A stretch of DNA of 11,039 bases from Oscillospiraceae bacterium (lineage in GTDB: Bacteria > Bacillota > Clostridia > UMGS1883). The notes below the pieces were generated by a model. It searched no databases. It was given only the letters and a program-made list of their open reading frames with translations, and was not told the DNA's origin. The first letter of the stretch is position 1; the number at the start of each line of letters is the position of its first letter. The stretch lies in contig SVJI01000031.1 in NCBI GenBank assembly GCA_015069065.1, positions 1 to 11,039 on the forward strand, written 5' to 3'. Shown piece by piece: positions 1 through 5,690 of this stretch. A program made the translations under genes and the position numbers.

Positions 1-1
1 T

Positions 2-388
2 ATCGAGCTTGAGTATAACCCTCAGCTTACCGTTTATTCAAAAATTGAGCGGGACAGAATGTGGGAAGCGATATACAATGTGCTTGATAACAGTATTAAA
101 TATACAAAAGAGGGCGGAAAGGTCACGATGAACCTTTTAAAAGAGGAAAATAATGTCATAATTGAAATTTCCGACACAGGCATAGGCATTGCCTCAGAGG
201 AACTCTACAAAATTTTTGACAGATTCTACCGCGTGGACAAGGCGCGTGCCAGAGAAACAGGCGGCACGGGACTGGGACTATCCATTGCTTTGACGGCTGT
301 GGAGCTTCACGGAGGAAATATCAAGGTGGAGAGTGAAGAGGGCGTCGGAAGCACGTTCCGCATAATTATTCCGATTACGTTTAAATAA
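2..388 (+). CDS. Sensor histidine kinase, C-terminal ATPase domain (5' end missing)
   Basis: The frame is open from base 2 to a TAA at 386-388, giving the last 128 residues of a protein that starts outside the window. This is a HATPase_c catalytic domain of a two-component sensor kinase. The N box (NVLDNSIKYT, visible residues 26-35), the G1 box (DTGIGI), the F box (IFDRFYRVDKARARE) and the G2 box (GGTGLGLSIA) are all present, followed by the usual GSTFRIIIP end. The RVDKARARETGGTGLGLS wording is typical of PhoR/WalK-type membrane kinases of Firmicutes. The sensor, HAMP and His-phosphoacceptor regions are not visible, so the signal cannot be inferred. The lipoprotein gene starts 27 bases downstream with a good ribosome binding site, so the two are probably co-transcribed. 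A cognate response regulator would be expected upstream, out of view. Family assignment is secure; subtype is not. Confidence 0.93.
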   Translation: MELEYNPQLTVYSKIERDRMWEAIYNVLDNSIKYTKEGGKVTMNLLKEENNVIIEISDTGIGIASEELYKIFDRFYRVDKARARETGGTGLGLSIALTAVELHGGNIKVESEEGVGSTFRIIIPITFK

Positions 389-415
389 ACTCCCGTATTT
401 TAAGGAGGATGTATT

Positions 416-1315
416 ATGAAAAAGATTATTTCGATTCTTGTCGCATGCAGCATGCTGATGATTTTATTTGGCGGATGCAGCTCAGAAAAGACATCTGTCA
501 GCATATATTTTAAAGATGTGCAGACGAACAGTCTTAATAAAGAGGAAAGAAATGTTAAAATCAGCCAGAAAGCAAGTGCTGCCGATATTGCCAAGCTTGC
601 CGTGGCAGAGCTTATCCGCGGTCCGAGGAATGAGAAAAACCGTGAGGTAATAGATGGTGAGGCAAAGCTCCTTTCTCTCGCTGTGAATGACGGTGTTGCA
701 ACTGTAAATATATCGAAGCATTTTTCACAGAAGAAAGGTGTAGAGGGACTTCTTCTGAGACTGAGTATGATAAATACCCTCTGTTCCATTGACGGAATAG
801 ACGGAATTGTTATACAGGTAGAGGGTGAGCCTCTTGTAAGTGAGTCTACAGGTAAGGAATACGGTGTTCTCAGCATGGATGACATAGCCCTTAATGCTGA
901 GGATAATACCACTGTCAAGCTGTATTTCCCTGATAAAAACGGCGAAAAGCTAATTCTGGAGGAACGAACAGTTGATGCCCAGAACGCACTGTCACTTGAA
1001 AAAACAGTGGTGAGTGAACTCATAAAAGGACCCCGCAGTAAGAAGCTTTCTCCATCCATTTCGGGCGAAACGAAGCTTCTGGGTATAGAAACAAAGGATA
1101 AGGTATGTTATGTCAATTTCTCCAGTGAATTCAAGACAAAGACAAACTCCGGCTCCGCTGCTACTACGATGACACTCTATTCTGTGGTAAATTCTCTGTG
1201 TGCCCTTGACAGCGTGGATAGTGTGCAGATACTTATTAACGGCGAAAACGGAGTGGAATTTGGAAATTTTGTACTTGACATTCCCTATGAAGAAAATGCT
1301 AATTTAGTAGAATAG
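416..1315 (+). CDS. GerMN-domain lipoprotein with two GerMN repeats
   Basis: A 299-residue exported protein. The N-terminus has two lysines, a hydrophobic stretch (residues 4-18) and a somewhat atypical lipobox (FGGC, Cys21), so it is probably a lipid-anchored protein facing outward. The mature part is an internal duplication with a period of about 136 residues: AELIRGPR (64-71) matches SELIKGPR (200-207), ATVNISKHF (95-103) matches CYVNFSSEF (231-239), and NTLCSIDGIDG (120-130) matches NSLCALDSVDS (259-269). This is the GerMN (sporulation/germination, PF10646-type) architecture, as in Bacillus GerM, which also carries two copies. The molecular function of GerMN is not well defined; peptidoglycan or envelope contacts are suspected. 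The start at 416 is set by AAGGAGG at 402-408. The position right after a histidine kinase recalls the actinobacterial MtrB-LpqB pair, where a GerMN lipoprotein modulates its sensor kinase. Confidence 0.88.
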   Translation: MKKIISILVACSMLMILFGGCSSEKTSVSIYFKDVQTNSLNKEERNVKISQKASAADIAKLAVAELIRGPRNEKNREVIDGEAKLLSLAVNDGVATVNISKHFSQKKGVEGLLLRLSMINTLCSIDGIDGIVIQVEGEPLVSESTGKEYGVLSMDDIALNAEDNTTVKLYFPDKNGEKLILEERTVDAQNALSLEKTVVSELIKGPRSKKLSPSISGETKLLGIETKDKVCYVNFSSEFKTKTNSGSAATTMTLYSVVNSLCALDSVDSVQILINGENGVEFGNFVLDIPYEENANLVE

Positions 1316-1328
1316 GAGATAAAAAATT

Positions 1329-1682
1329 ATGAAACTTTCACAGGTCAAGGATATTCTTAAAGCAGAGGTTGTTGTCGGCGAGGAGTTTTTGGACAGAGAG
1401 GTTAATTCTGCCTTTGGCAGTGACCTCATGAGTGATGTGCTTGCGTTTGTAAAGGATCAGGCACTCCTTCTTACAGGACTTGTCAACGGACAGGTTATAA
1501 GAACTGCGGAAATGATGGATATTAAGGCAATAGTTTTTGTGCGTGGGAAAAAACCTACGGAGGAAATTGCAGAGCTTGCAAAGGAGTATTCCATGGTTAT
1601 CATGTCAACGGACTATACCCTGTATCCCTCCTGCGGAAAGCTCTACTGTGCAGGTCTTGTCCCGAAAGAGGTGCTTGACTGA
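1329..1682 (+). CDS. DRTGG-domain protein (first copy)
   Basis: A 117-residue soluble protein with no signal peptide or membrane segment. Its start (MKLSQVKDILKAEVVVGEE) and the later hydrophobic strands (QALLLTGLVNGQVIRTAEMMDIKAIVFVRGKKP) match the stand-alone DRTGG family found next to clostridial [FeFe]-hydrogenase genes. DRTGG domains also occur in CBS-domain pyrophosphatases and phosphotransacetylases and are thought to be small ligand-binding or regulatory modules; no catalytic residues are known to me. The start follows AGGAGAT at 1314-1320, eight bases before the ATG, and the gene begins 13 bases after the lipoprotein stop. The C-terminus (YTLYPSCGKLYCAGLV) has two cysteines six residues apart, which could matter for redox or metal sensing; that is inference. 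It is a distant paralogue of the 109-residue protein at 3485-3814, with the same layout but low identity. Confidence 0.82.
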   Translation: MKLSQVKDILKAEVVVGEEFLDREVNSAFGSDLMSDVLAFVKDQALLLTGLVNGQVIRTAEMMDIKAIVFVRGKKPTEEIAELAKEYSMVIMSTDYTLYPSCGKLYCAGLVPKEVLD

Positions 1683-1684
1683 TT

Positions 1685-2113
1685 ATGGCTGACAGTTGCG
1701 TAAAACTTCATTACACTGTTGACCCCGACGATTTTACAGTTGCGGGGGAGGCAAGCGGTGCCGTGAAAAAAGTCTTGAAGCAGCTCGGGTTTGCTCCCGA
1801 TGTTATCAGGCGCGTTGCAGTCGCCATGTATGAGTGTGAGATAAATATGGTGATACATGCCGACGGCGGTGTTATAGATGTTGAAATAACTCCGGAAAAA
1901 ATACGGATGGTGCATAAAGACCGCGGTCCCGGAATAAAAGATATAGAAAAGGCTATGCAGGAGGGATTTTCCACTGCAGACGAAAAGGTTCGTGAACTGG
2001 GCTTTGGCGCAGGTATGGGACTTCCGAATATGAAGCGCTATACTGACGAAATGAATATAACAACAGAGCTTGGAAAAGGAACTGTTGTGGATATGACAGT
2101 GTTTGTTAAATAG
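1685..2113 (+). CDS. RsbW/SpoIIAB-like GHKL ATPase (anti-sigma-type serine kinase fold)
   Basis: A 142-residue protein that is little more than a single HATPase domain. It has an N box with the catalytic Glu and the Mg-binding Asn (YECEIN, Glu50 and Asn54), a G1 box DRGPGI (79-84) and a glycine-rich lid GFGAGMGLPNM (106-116). Size and layout match the anti-sigma serine kinases RsbW/SpoIIAB rather than two-component kinases: there is no dimerisation or receiver domain. In that family the protein binds ATP, holds a sigma factor or other partner, and phosphorylates a STAS-domain antagonist. No STAS protein or sigma factor is encoded in this window, so the partner is unknown. The gene begins two bases after the DRTGG stop, indicating translational coupling; the nearest Shine-Dalgarno-like sequence (AAAGAGGTG, 1665-1673) is rather far away. 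The hydrogenase-linked setting suggests it relays the state of the HydS-like protein downstream. Confidence 0.85.
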   Translation: MADSCVKLHYTVDPDDFTVAGEASGAVKKVLKQLGFAPDVIRRVAVAMYECEINMVIHADGGVIDVEITPEKIRMVHKDRGPGIKDIEKAMQEGFSTADEKVRELGFGAGMGLPNMKRYTDEMNITTELGKGTVVDMTVFVK

Positions 2114-2157
2114 CACATTTGTATAAATATCTGCTTCTTATCAATTTATCATTTGAG

Positions 2158-2163
2158 AAAGGG
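2158..2163 (+). promoter_or_regulatory. Ribosome binding site that places the HydS-like start at 2170
   Basis: AAAGGG lies six bases before ATG 2170 and twelve before ATG 2176. The frame is also open back to a TTG at 2119, but that codon has no Shine-Dalgarno sequence and would add a hydrophobic stretch unlike the usual N-terminus of this family. Confidence 0.6.
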
Positions 2164-2169
2164 CGGTGC

Positions 2170-3471
2170 ATGATAATGACATCAGAATTAAAAAAAGATT
2201 TTACATATCACAGTGTATGTCTGGGAGAAGACTTGTGTAAGGGCTGCACTACCTGTATGCGTTACTGCCCGACACAGGCAATTCGTGTGCAGAATGGTAA
2301 GGCAAAGATTATCCGTGAAAAATGTATTGATTGCGGCGAATGTGTGCGCCGCTGTCCGTACAGGGCAAAAAAGGTTGTCAGCGATACATTTTCTGCACTG
2401 GATAACTATAAGCATTGTGTTGCTTTGGTAGCGCCTGCTTTTTGCGGACAGTTTTCCAAGGCGGTGGATATAAACGTAATTCTTACCGGACTCAAAAAAA
2501 TCGGCTTTGACGATGTTTTTGAGGTTGCGCGCGGGGCGGAGGTTATTACTGAAAAGACGCGGCAGATACTTGCAGATAATAACAATCCAAAACCTCTTAT
2601 ATCGTCTGCCTGCCCCGCTGTAGTAAGACTCATTTGTGTGCGTTTTCCCTCGCTTGTCGATAATTTGATTCCGCTGACATCTCCTATGGAGGTAGCGGCA
2701 CAACTGGCGAGAAAGGAAGCACGGGAAAAAACAGGGCTTGCAGATGAGGAAATCGGCATATTCTTTATTTCACCCTGCCCTGCAAAGGTTACTGCCGTGA
2801 AGCAGCCGCTTGCTCTCAAAAAATCAGACGTCAGCGGCGTAATCGCCGTTAAGGATGTGTATATGCGTCTGGCACAGGCACTTGGCACAATTAAAAGTGT
2901 GGAGAAGCTGTCCGTAGCAGGAAAGAGCGGTGTCCGTTGGGCGCGCAGCGGCGGAGAGGCAGAGGCACTCGGAATCAGAAACTACATAGCGGTAGACGGA
3001 ATACATAATGTTACTAAGATACTGGAAGAGCTTGAGGATGAAAAACTGGGAAATATAGATTACATCGAGGCGCTTTCCTGTACGAGCGGATGCACCGGTG
3101 GTCCGCTGAATGTGGAAAATGGTTTTGTGGCAAATTCCAGAATACACAATCTTACCGAAAATATGGAAAATAAATTGGGAGACTGCAGCGATGTACAGCT
3201 TTTCTGGGATAAAAAGATTGATTATAAGCCTTTTTCACCTCTTGACCCTGATTTGAATGAGGCAATGCGTAAAATGCAGATGATAGAGGAAATATATGAC
3301 AGATTACCGCAGCTCGATTGCGGCAGCTGCGGAAGTCCTACCTGTCGGGAGTTTGCCGAGGATATTGTCCGCGGAAAGGCTCAGGAGAGAGATTGTATTT
3401 TCCGCCTGCGTGAAAAGATAGAAATGCTTGCCAAGGAAATAACAGAACTTAGTAAGATGATTAACGAATAA
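2170..3471 (+). CDS. hydS: HydS-like (sensory, group C type) [FeFe]-hydrogenase homologue
   Basis: A 433-residue soluble iron-sulfur protein. Residues 23-62 hold two [4Fe-4S] motifs (Cys23/26/29/33 and Cys52/55/58/62). Residues about 80-340 are an [FeFe]-hydrogenase H-cluster domain with all four expected [4Fe-4S]H ligands: Cys148 in loop 1 (SSACPAVV), Cys203 in loop 2 (SPCPAKV), Cys304 and Cys308 in loop 3 (SCTSGCTGG). Loop 1 has Ala147 where catalytic enzymes have the proton-transfer Cys (Cys299 of Clostridium pasteurianum CpI), and the loop 2 and loop 3 methionines are Ser201 and Leu302. Such changes mark putative sensory HydS enzymes. Residues 384-409 add a CGSCGSPTC...DC four-cysteine motif, followed by a short heptad-like helix (411-433). 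The PAS domain of some HydS proteins is absent. The likely role is sensing H2 or redox state rather than bulk H2 turnover. The start at 2170 is preferred for its AAAGGG site; ATG 2176 is the alternative. It sits between the GHKL ATPase and the second DRTGG gene. The symbol is by family resemblance. Confidence 0.85.
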   Translation: MIMTSELKKDFTYHSVCLGEDLCKGCTTCMRYCPTQAIRVQNGKAKIIREKCIDCGECVRRCPYRAKKVVSDTFSALDNYKHCVALVAPAFCGQFSKAVDINVILTGLKKIGFDDVFEVARGAEVITEKTRQILADNNNPKPLISSACPAVVRLICVRFPSLVDNLIPLTSPMEVAAQLARKEAREKTGLADEEIGIFFISPCPAKVTAVKQPLALKKSDVSGVIAVKDVYMRLAQALGTIKSVEKLSVAGKSGVRWARSGGEAEALGIRNYIAVDGIHNVTKILEELEDEKLGNIDYIEALSCTSGCTGGPLNVENGFVANSRIHNLTENMENKLGDCSDVQLFWDKKIDYKPFSPLDPDLNEAMRKMQMIEEIYDRLPQLDCGSCGSPTCREFAEDIVRGKAQERDCIFRLREKIEMLAKEITELSKMINE

Positions 3472-3484
3472 AGGATGTATTTTT

Positions 3485-3814
3485 ATGACAGTTAAAGAAT
3501 TAGCTGAAAAACTGGCGCTTAGCGAGGTTTGCACGGGCGAGGATATTAAACGTGAGGTGACAGGCTGCTACATAGGCGACCTTTTAAGCCTTGTAATGAG
3601 TAAAGCAAAGAGCGGTGACGTATGGATTACCATTCAGGGGAATATAAATGTTCCTGCGGTTGCGTCCCTTACAGACAGTGCCATGGTAATAATAGCCGAG
3701 GGGATGAAGCTTGACACGGATGCTAAAGCCCGTGCGCTGCAGGAGGGAATAGCCGTGTATGAATCGCCCAAAAGTGCTTTTGAGCTTGGCTGCAGCGTTA
3801 AGGAGTGCTTATGA
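3485..3814 (+). CDS. DRTGG-domain protein (second copy)
   Basis: A 109-residue soluble protein with the same fold pattern as the DRTGG protein at 1329-1682: an N-terminal helix (MTVKELAEKL), a GEDIKREVTGCYIGDLLS segment, then alternating hydrophobic strands (GDVWITIQGNINVPAVASL, SAMVIIAEG). The two copies align end to end over the first 90 or so residues with low identity, so they are old paralogues, not a recent duplication. It starts 13 bases after the HydS-like gene behind AAAGGA (3470-3475), about ten bases before the ATG. Its last four bases overlap the start of the PHP gene, so the two are translationally coupled. A small-molecule or protein-binding regulatory role is likely, but no ligand can be named from the sequence. 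Confidence 0.8.
   Translation: MTVKELAEKLALSEVCTGEDIKREVTGCYIGDLLSLVMSKAKSGDVWITIQGNINVPAVASLTDSAMVIIAEGMKLDTDAKARALQEGIAVYESPKSAFELGCSVKECL
3800..3805 (+). promoter_or_regulatory. Ribosome binding site that places the PHP start at 3811
   Basis: AAGGAG lies five bases before ATG 3811. A GTG at 3805 is in frame but overlaps this site, so it is unlikely to be the initiator. Confidence 0.7.
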
Positions 3815-4500
3815 GGTGCTACTATGATTTTCACATTCATTCCTGCCTTTCACCCTGTGCGGATATGGATATGACTCCGCACAGCATTGCGGGAATGAGC
3901 TACATAAACGGACTTAATGCCATTGCTGTTGCAGACCATAATACTGCGCGTAACATACGCGCAGTTACTGCAGCAGCGCAGCAGTATGAAATATGTGTAG
4001 TTCCTGCCATTGAGGCGGAGAGTGCAGAAAACATACATTTACTGTGCCTTTTTCCCACGATTGAGGCAGCGGAGGAAATGGGACAAGTGCTTGAATCGCA
4101 TCTGCCCCCGATAAAGAATCGCCCCGATATTTTCGGTGAACAGTGGACTATGAATGAGTGCGATGAGAAAACAGGGGAGATAGATGTTCTGCTGATAAAT
4201 GCCACAGACCTTTGTATAGAGGAAATCAAGGCACAGGCAGAAAAACTTGGCGGTGTATGCATTGCGGCACACATAGACAGGGAGAAAAACGGTATCGTTG
4301 CCACACTTGGTTGTGTACCGGAGTATCTTGACTTTCAAACTCTGGAGCTGTCACGCAGGGCTAAAGACTTTGAAAAGGATGAAAAATATAAGTATATAAC
4401 AGACAGTGATGCACATATCCTTACCGACATTGCTGAAAAAAGCAGCTTTTTGGAAGTTAATGAAATTTCAGTTGATGAAATATTAAAAAATTTACGATAA
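3811..4500 (+). CDS. PHP-domain metal-dependent phosphoesterase
   Basis: A 229-residue protein of the PHP (polymerase and histidinol phosphatase) superfamily. The metal-binding motifs appear in order: DFHIHSCLSPC (His8, His10), ADHN (Asp42, His43), a Glu in AIEAES (Glu68), His76, AAHIDRE (His154) and DSDAH (Asp198/Asp200, His202). The family hydrolyses phosphoester bonds using two or three metal ions; TrpH/YciV-like members act on nucleotide substrates such as 3',5'-bisphosphates or short oligonucleotides. The substrate here cannot be read from sequence. The middle segment (IFGEQWTMNECDE...LLINATDLCIEEI) is as I recall it from stand-alone clostridial PHP proteins. ATG 3811 overlaps the DRTGG stop (ATGA). 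As the last gene before the hydrogenase promoter, it might remove a nucleotide signal made or sensed by its neighbours; that is speculation. Confidence 0.86.
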   Translation: MRCYYDFHIHSCLSPCADMDMTPHSIAGMSYINGLNAIAVADHNTARNIRAVTAAAQQYEICVVPAIEAESAENIHLLCLFPTIEAAEEMGQVLESHLPPIKNRPDIFGEQWTMNECDEKTGEIDVLLINATDLCIEEIKAQAEKLGGVCIAAHIDREKNGIVATLGCVPEYLDFQTLELSRRAKDFEKDEKYKYITDSDAHILTDIAEKSSFLEVNEISVDEILKNLR

Positions 4501-4526
4501 AATGCTAAAAATTCTGGTTTTTATTA

Positions 4527-4555
4527 TAGACAAAACGGTTTTGTTTTGGTATAAT
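4527..4555 (+). promoter_or_regulatory. Sigma-A type promoter of the hydrogenase operon (extended -10)
   Basis: TAGACA (4527-4532) is one mismatch from TTGACA. A 17-base spacer separates it from a perfect TATAAT (4550-4555), preceded by TG one base upstream (TGGTATAAT), which makes it an extended -10. The expected transcription start is near 4562, giving a leader of roughly 79 bases. This should be a strong promoter unless repressed. Confidence 0.8.
4530..4544. promoter_or_regulatory. 15-base inverted repeat between -35 and -10 (operator candidate)
   Basis: ACAAAAC (4530-4536) and GTTTTGT (4538-4544) are perfect reverse complements around a single G. The element overlaps the last bases of the -35 hexamer and fills most of the spacer, where a bound repressor would block RNA polymerase. 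It does not match the clostridial Rex consensus (TTGTTAA-N4-TTAACAA). As an RNA hairpin it would be weak, so a DNA-binding role is more likely than termination. Confidence 0.5.
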
Positions 4556-4573
4556 TAAGAGAATGGTGTTCTA

Positions 4574-4593
4574 ATCGATATTTAAATATCGAT
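4574..4593. promoter_or_regulatory. Perfect 20-base palindrome just after the transcription start
   Basis: ATCGATATTTAAATATCGAT is self-complementary over all 20 bases; symmetry stops at the next pair (A4573/A4594). It would lie at about +12 to +31. It could be the operator of a dimeric regulator acting as a roadblock, or fold in mRNA as an 8-bp stem with a UUAA loop. It contains no recognised Rex, Fur or Fnr consensus. Confidence 0.6.
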
Positions 4594-4640
4594 ATAAATA
4601 GAAGAATAATTCATTTTTAATAACTTTAGGAGGTAAAGTC

Positions 4641-5135
4641 ATGGCAAAGGAAGCAGTTATCCCCTTTAAGGGAACAGCACAACAGGAAGAGCAGCTTATG
4701 AACGTTATAGCTGAGCATAAGGGTCAGGATGGCGCGCTTATCCCTGTTCTTCACAAGGCACAGGAAATCTATGGATACCTTCCGATTGAGGTTCAGACAA
4801 TGATTGCAGATGGACTCGACGTTCCGTTGGCTGAAGTTTACGGCGTTGTAACTTTCTACACACAGTTTTCTCTCAATCCCAAGGGTGAGTACAAGATTGG
4901 CGTATGTCTTGGTACTGCATGCTACGTTAAGGGCAGCGGTGACATTCTTGAGAAGATTAAGGAAATCATTGGAGTCGATGTTGACGGCTGTACACCTGAC
5001 GGTAAGTTCTCTCTCGAGGCTACACGTTGTATAGGTGCATGCGGTCTGGCACCGGTATTCACCATAAACGAAGACGTTTACGGTCGTATCACTGCAGATG
5101 ATGTTGCAGGAATTCTTGCAAAATATCAGGACTAA
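4641..5135 (+). CDS. hndA: NuoE-like [2Fe-2S] hydrogenase subunit (HydC/HndA type)
   Basis: A 164-residue subunit with a thioredoxin-like [2Fe-2S] domain. The helical N-terminus (residues about 15-75, with IPVLHKAQEIYGYLP and VYGVVTFYTQF) is typical of NuoE. The cluster ligands are Cys89 and Cys94 (CLGTAC) and Cys130 and Cys134 (TRCIGAC). In the multimeric [FeFe]-hydrogenases of Thermotoga (HydC) and Desulfovibrio (HndA) the subunit sits beside the NuoF-like flavoprotein and serves its electron pathway. Length is normal for the family. It is the first gene after the hydrogenase promoter and has a full AGGAGG site. Its stop codon overlaps the next start (TAATG at 5133-5137). The symbol follows the hnd nomenclature because the gene order matches hndABCD; whether the partner is NAD or NADP cannot be read here. 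Confidence 0.92.
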   Translation: MAKEAVIPFKGTAQQEEQLMNVIAEHKGQDGALIPVLHKAQEIYGYLPIEVQTMIADGLDVPLAEVYGVVTFYTQFSLNPKGEYKIGVCLGTACYVKGSGDILEKIKEIIGVDVDGCTPDGKFSLEATRCIGACGLAPVFTINEDVYGRITADDVAGILAKYQD

Positions 5136-5689
5136 TGCAGGAAATCAGTCTTAACATATTGGACATTGTTCAAAATTCAATCCGTGCAGGAGCAACTGTT
5201 ATTGATGTAGTGATTGAGGAGGCACCGTCTGTGGATGTTTTTGCTTTCACTGTTAAGGATAACGGCTGCGGAATGGACGAGGAAATGGTTAAAAGAGTTA
5301 CCGACCCATTTGTTACCACGCGTACCACGCGTAAGGTGGGACTGGGGATATCTCTTTTGAAATCGCTGGCACAGCAGGCAGGCGGAGATATAAAGCTTGA
5401 AAGTAAGGTCGGGGTAGGCACGGTTATTCGTGCAGACTTCTCCTACAGTCACATTGACCGTCAGCCGCTTGGGGATATTTCAGCAGTTATGGTTTCGCTG
5501 ATAAGCATGAATCCCGACATCGATTTTGTTTACAGTCATTCCTTTGAAAAAGAGGAATTTACTCTGGATACACGCGAGCTTCGCAAAATTCTGGGGGAGG
5601 ATGTCAGCCTCAGTGAAATCAGCGTCGCGGCATGGATTGGTGATTATATCAATGAAAATTTAACCGAAATTTACGGAGGTGCGAAATAA
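5135..5689 (+). CDS. GHKL (MutL/histidine-kinase-like) ATPase inside the hydrogenase operon
   Basis: A 184-residue protein with an N-terminal GHKL ATPase fold: N box ILDIVQNSI (residues 8-16, Asn14), G1 box DNGCGM (42-47) and a MutL-like lid TDPFVTTRTTRKVGLGISLL (56-75), then AGGDIKLESKVGVGTVIRADF. The last 80 residues are not a recognised domain. There is no phosphoacceptor His region or membrane segment. Genes of this type recur beside clostridial hydrogenase subunits and are often labelled histidine kinase-like ATPase; their role is unknown to me. The start overlaps the NuoE-like stop by one base and the following gene starts one base after its stop, so it is produced together with the enzyme. 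Assembly chaperone, signalling partner of the upstream HydS module, or activity regulator are all possible. Confidence 0.85.
   Translation: MQEISLNILDIVQNSIRAGATVIDVVIEEAPSVDVFAFTVKDNGCGMDEEMVKRVTDPFVTTRTTRKVGLGISLLKSLAQQAGGDIKLESKVGVGTVIRADFSYSHIDRQPLGDISAVMVSLISMNPDIDFVYSHSFEKEEFTLDTRELRKILGEDVSLSEISVAAWIGDYINENLTEIYGGAK
5675..5679 (+). promoter_or_regulatory. Ribosome binding site that places the HndB-like start at 5691
   Basis: GGAGG lies eleven bases before ATG 5691. An in-frame GTG at 5679 starts inside this site and would overlap the upstream gene, so it is not the preferred initiator. Confidence 0.65.
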
Positions 5690-5690
5690 T

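Larger units (their letters stand above)
4501..4640. other. Intergenic control region before the hydrogenase structural operon
   Basis: These 140 bases separate the PHP gene from the NuoE-like gene. They contain the promoter, two symmetrical elements and the AGGAGG ribosome binding site (4628-4633, seven bases before ATG 4641). No G+C-rich hairpin followed by a T run is present, so read-through from the upstream genes into the hydrogenase operon remains possible. Confidence 0.7.

Noticed and set aside
400..1059. Minus-strand open frame of about 219 codons opposite the GerMN lipoprotein
   Set aside because: It is Ser/Leu/Phe-rich low-complexity translation of the reverse strand, with no family resemblance, and is fully covered by a well-supported gene.
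2119..2169. TTG-initiated 17-residue extension of the HydS-like protein
   Set aside because: There is no Shine-Dalgarno sequence before the TTG, the added residues resemble no known N-terminus, and ATG 2170 has an AAAGGG site at good spacing.
4497..4545. Possible terminator after the PHP gene
   Set aside because: Only A/T-rich, short imperfect stems are available and there is no G+C-rich hairpin with a T run in the right place.
4527..4593. Rex (NADH-sensing repressor) site in the hydrogenase promoter
   Set aside because: Neither inverted repeat fits the TTGTTAA-N4-TTAACAA consensus; a Rex role cannot be claimed from the sequence.
5314..5331. Tandem 9-base repeat TACCACGCG inside the MutL-like ATPase gene
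   Set aside because: It encodes the TTRTTR lid residues, a wording normal for this family; two copies with identical codons look like coincidence or local slippage without functional meaning.
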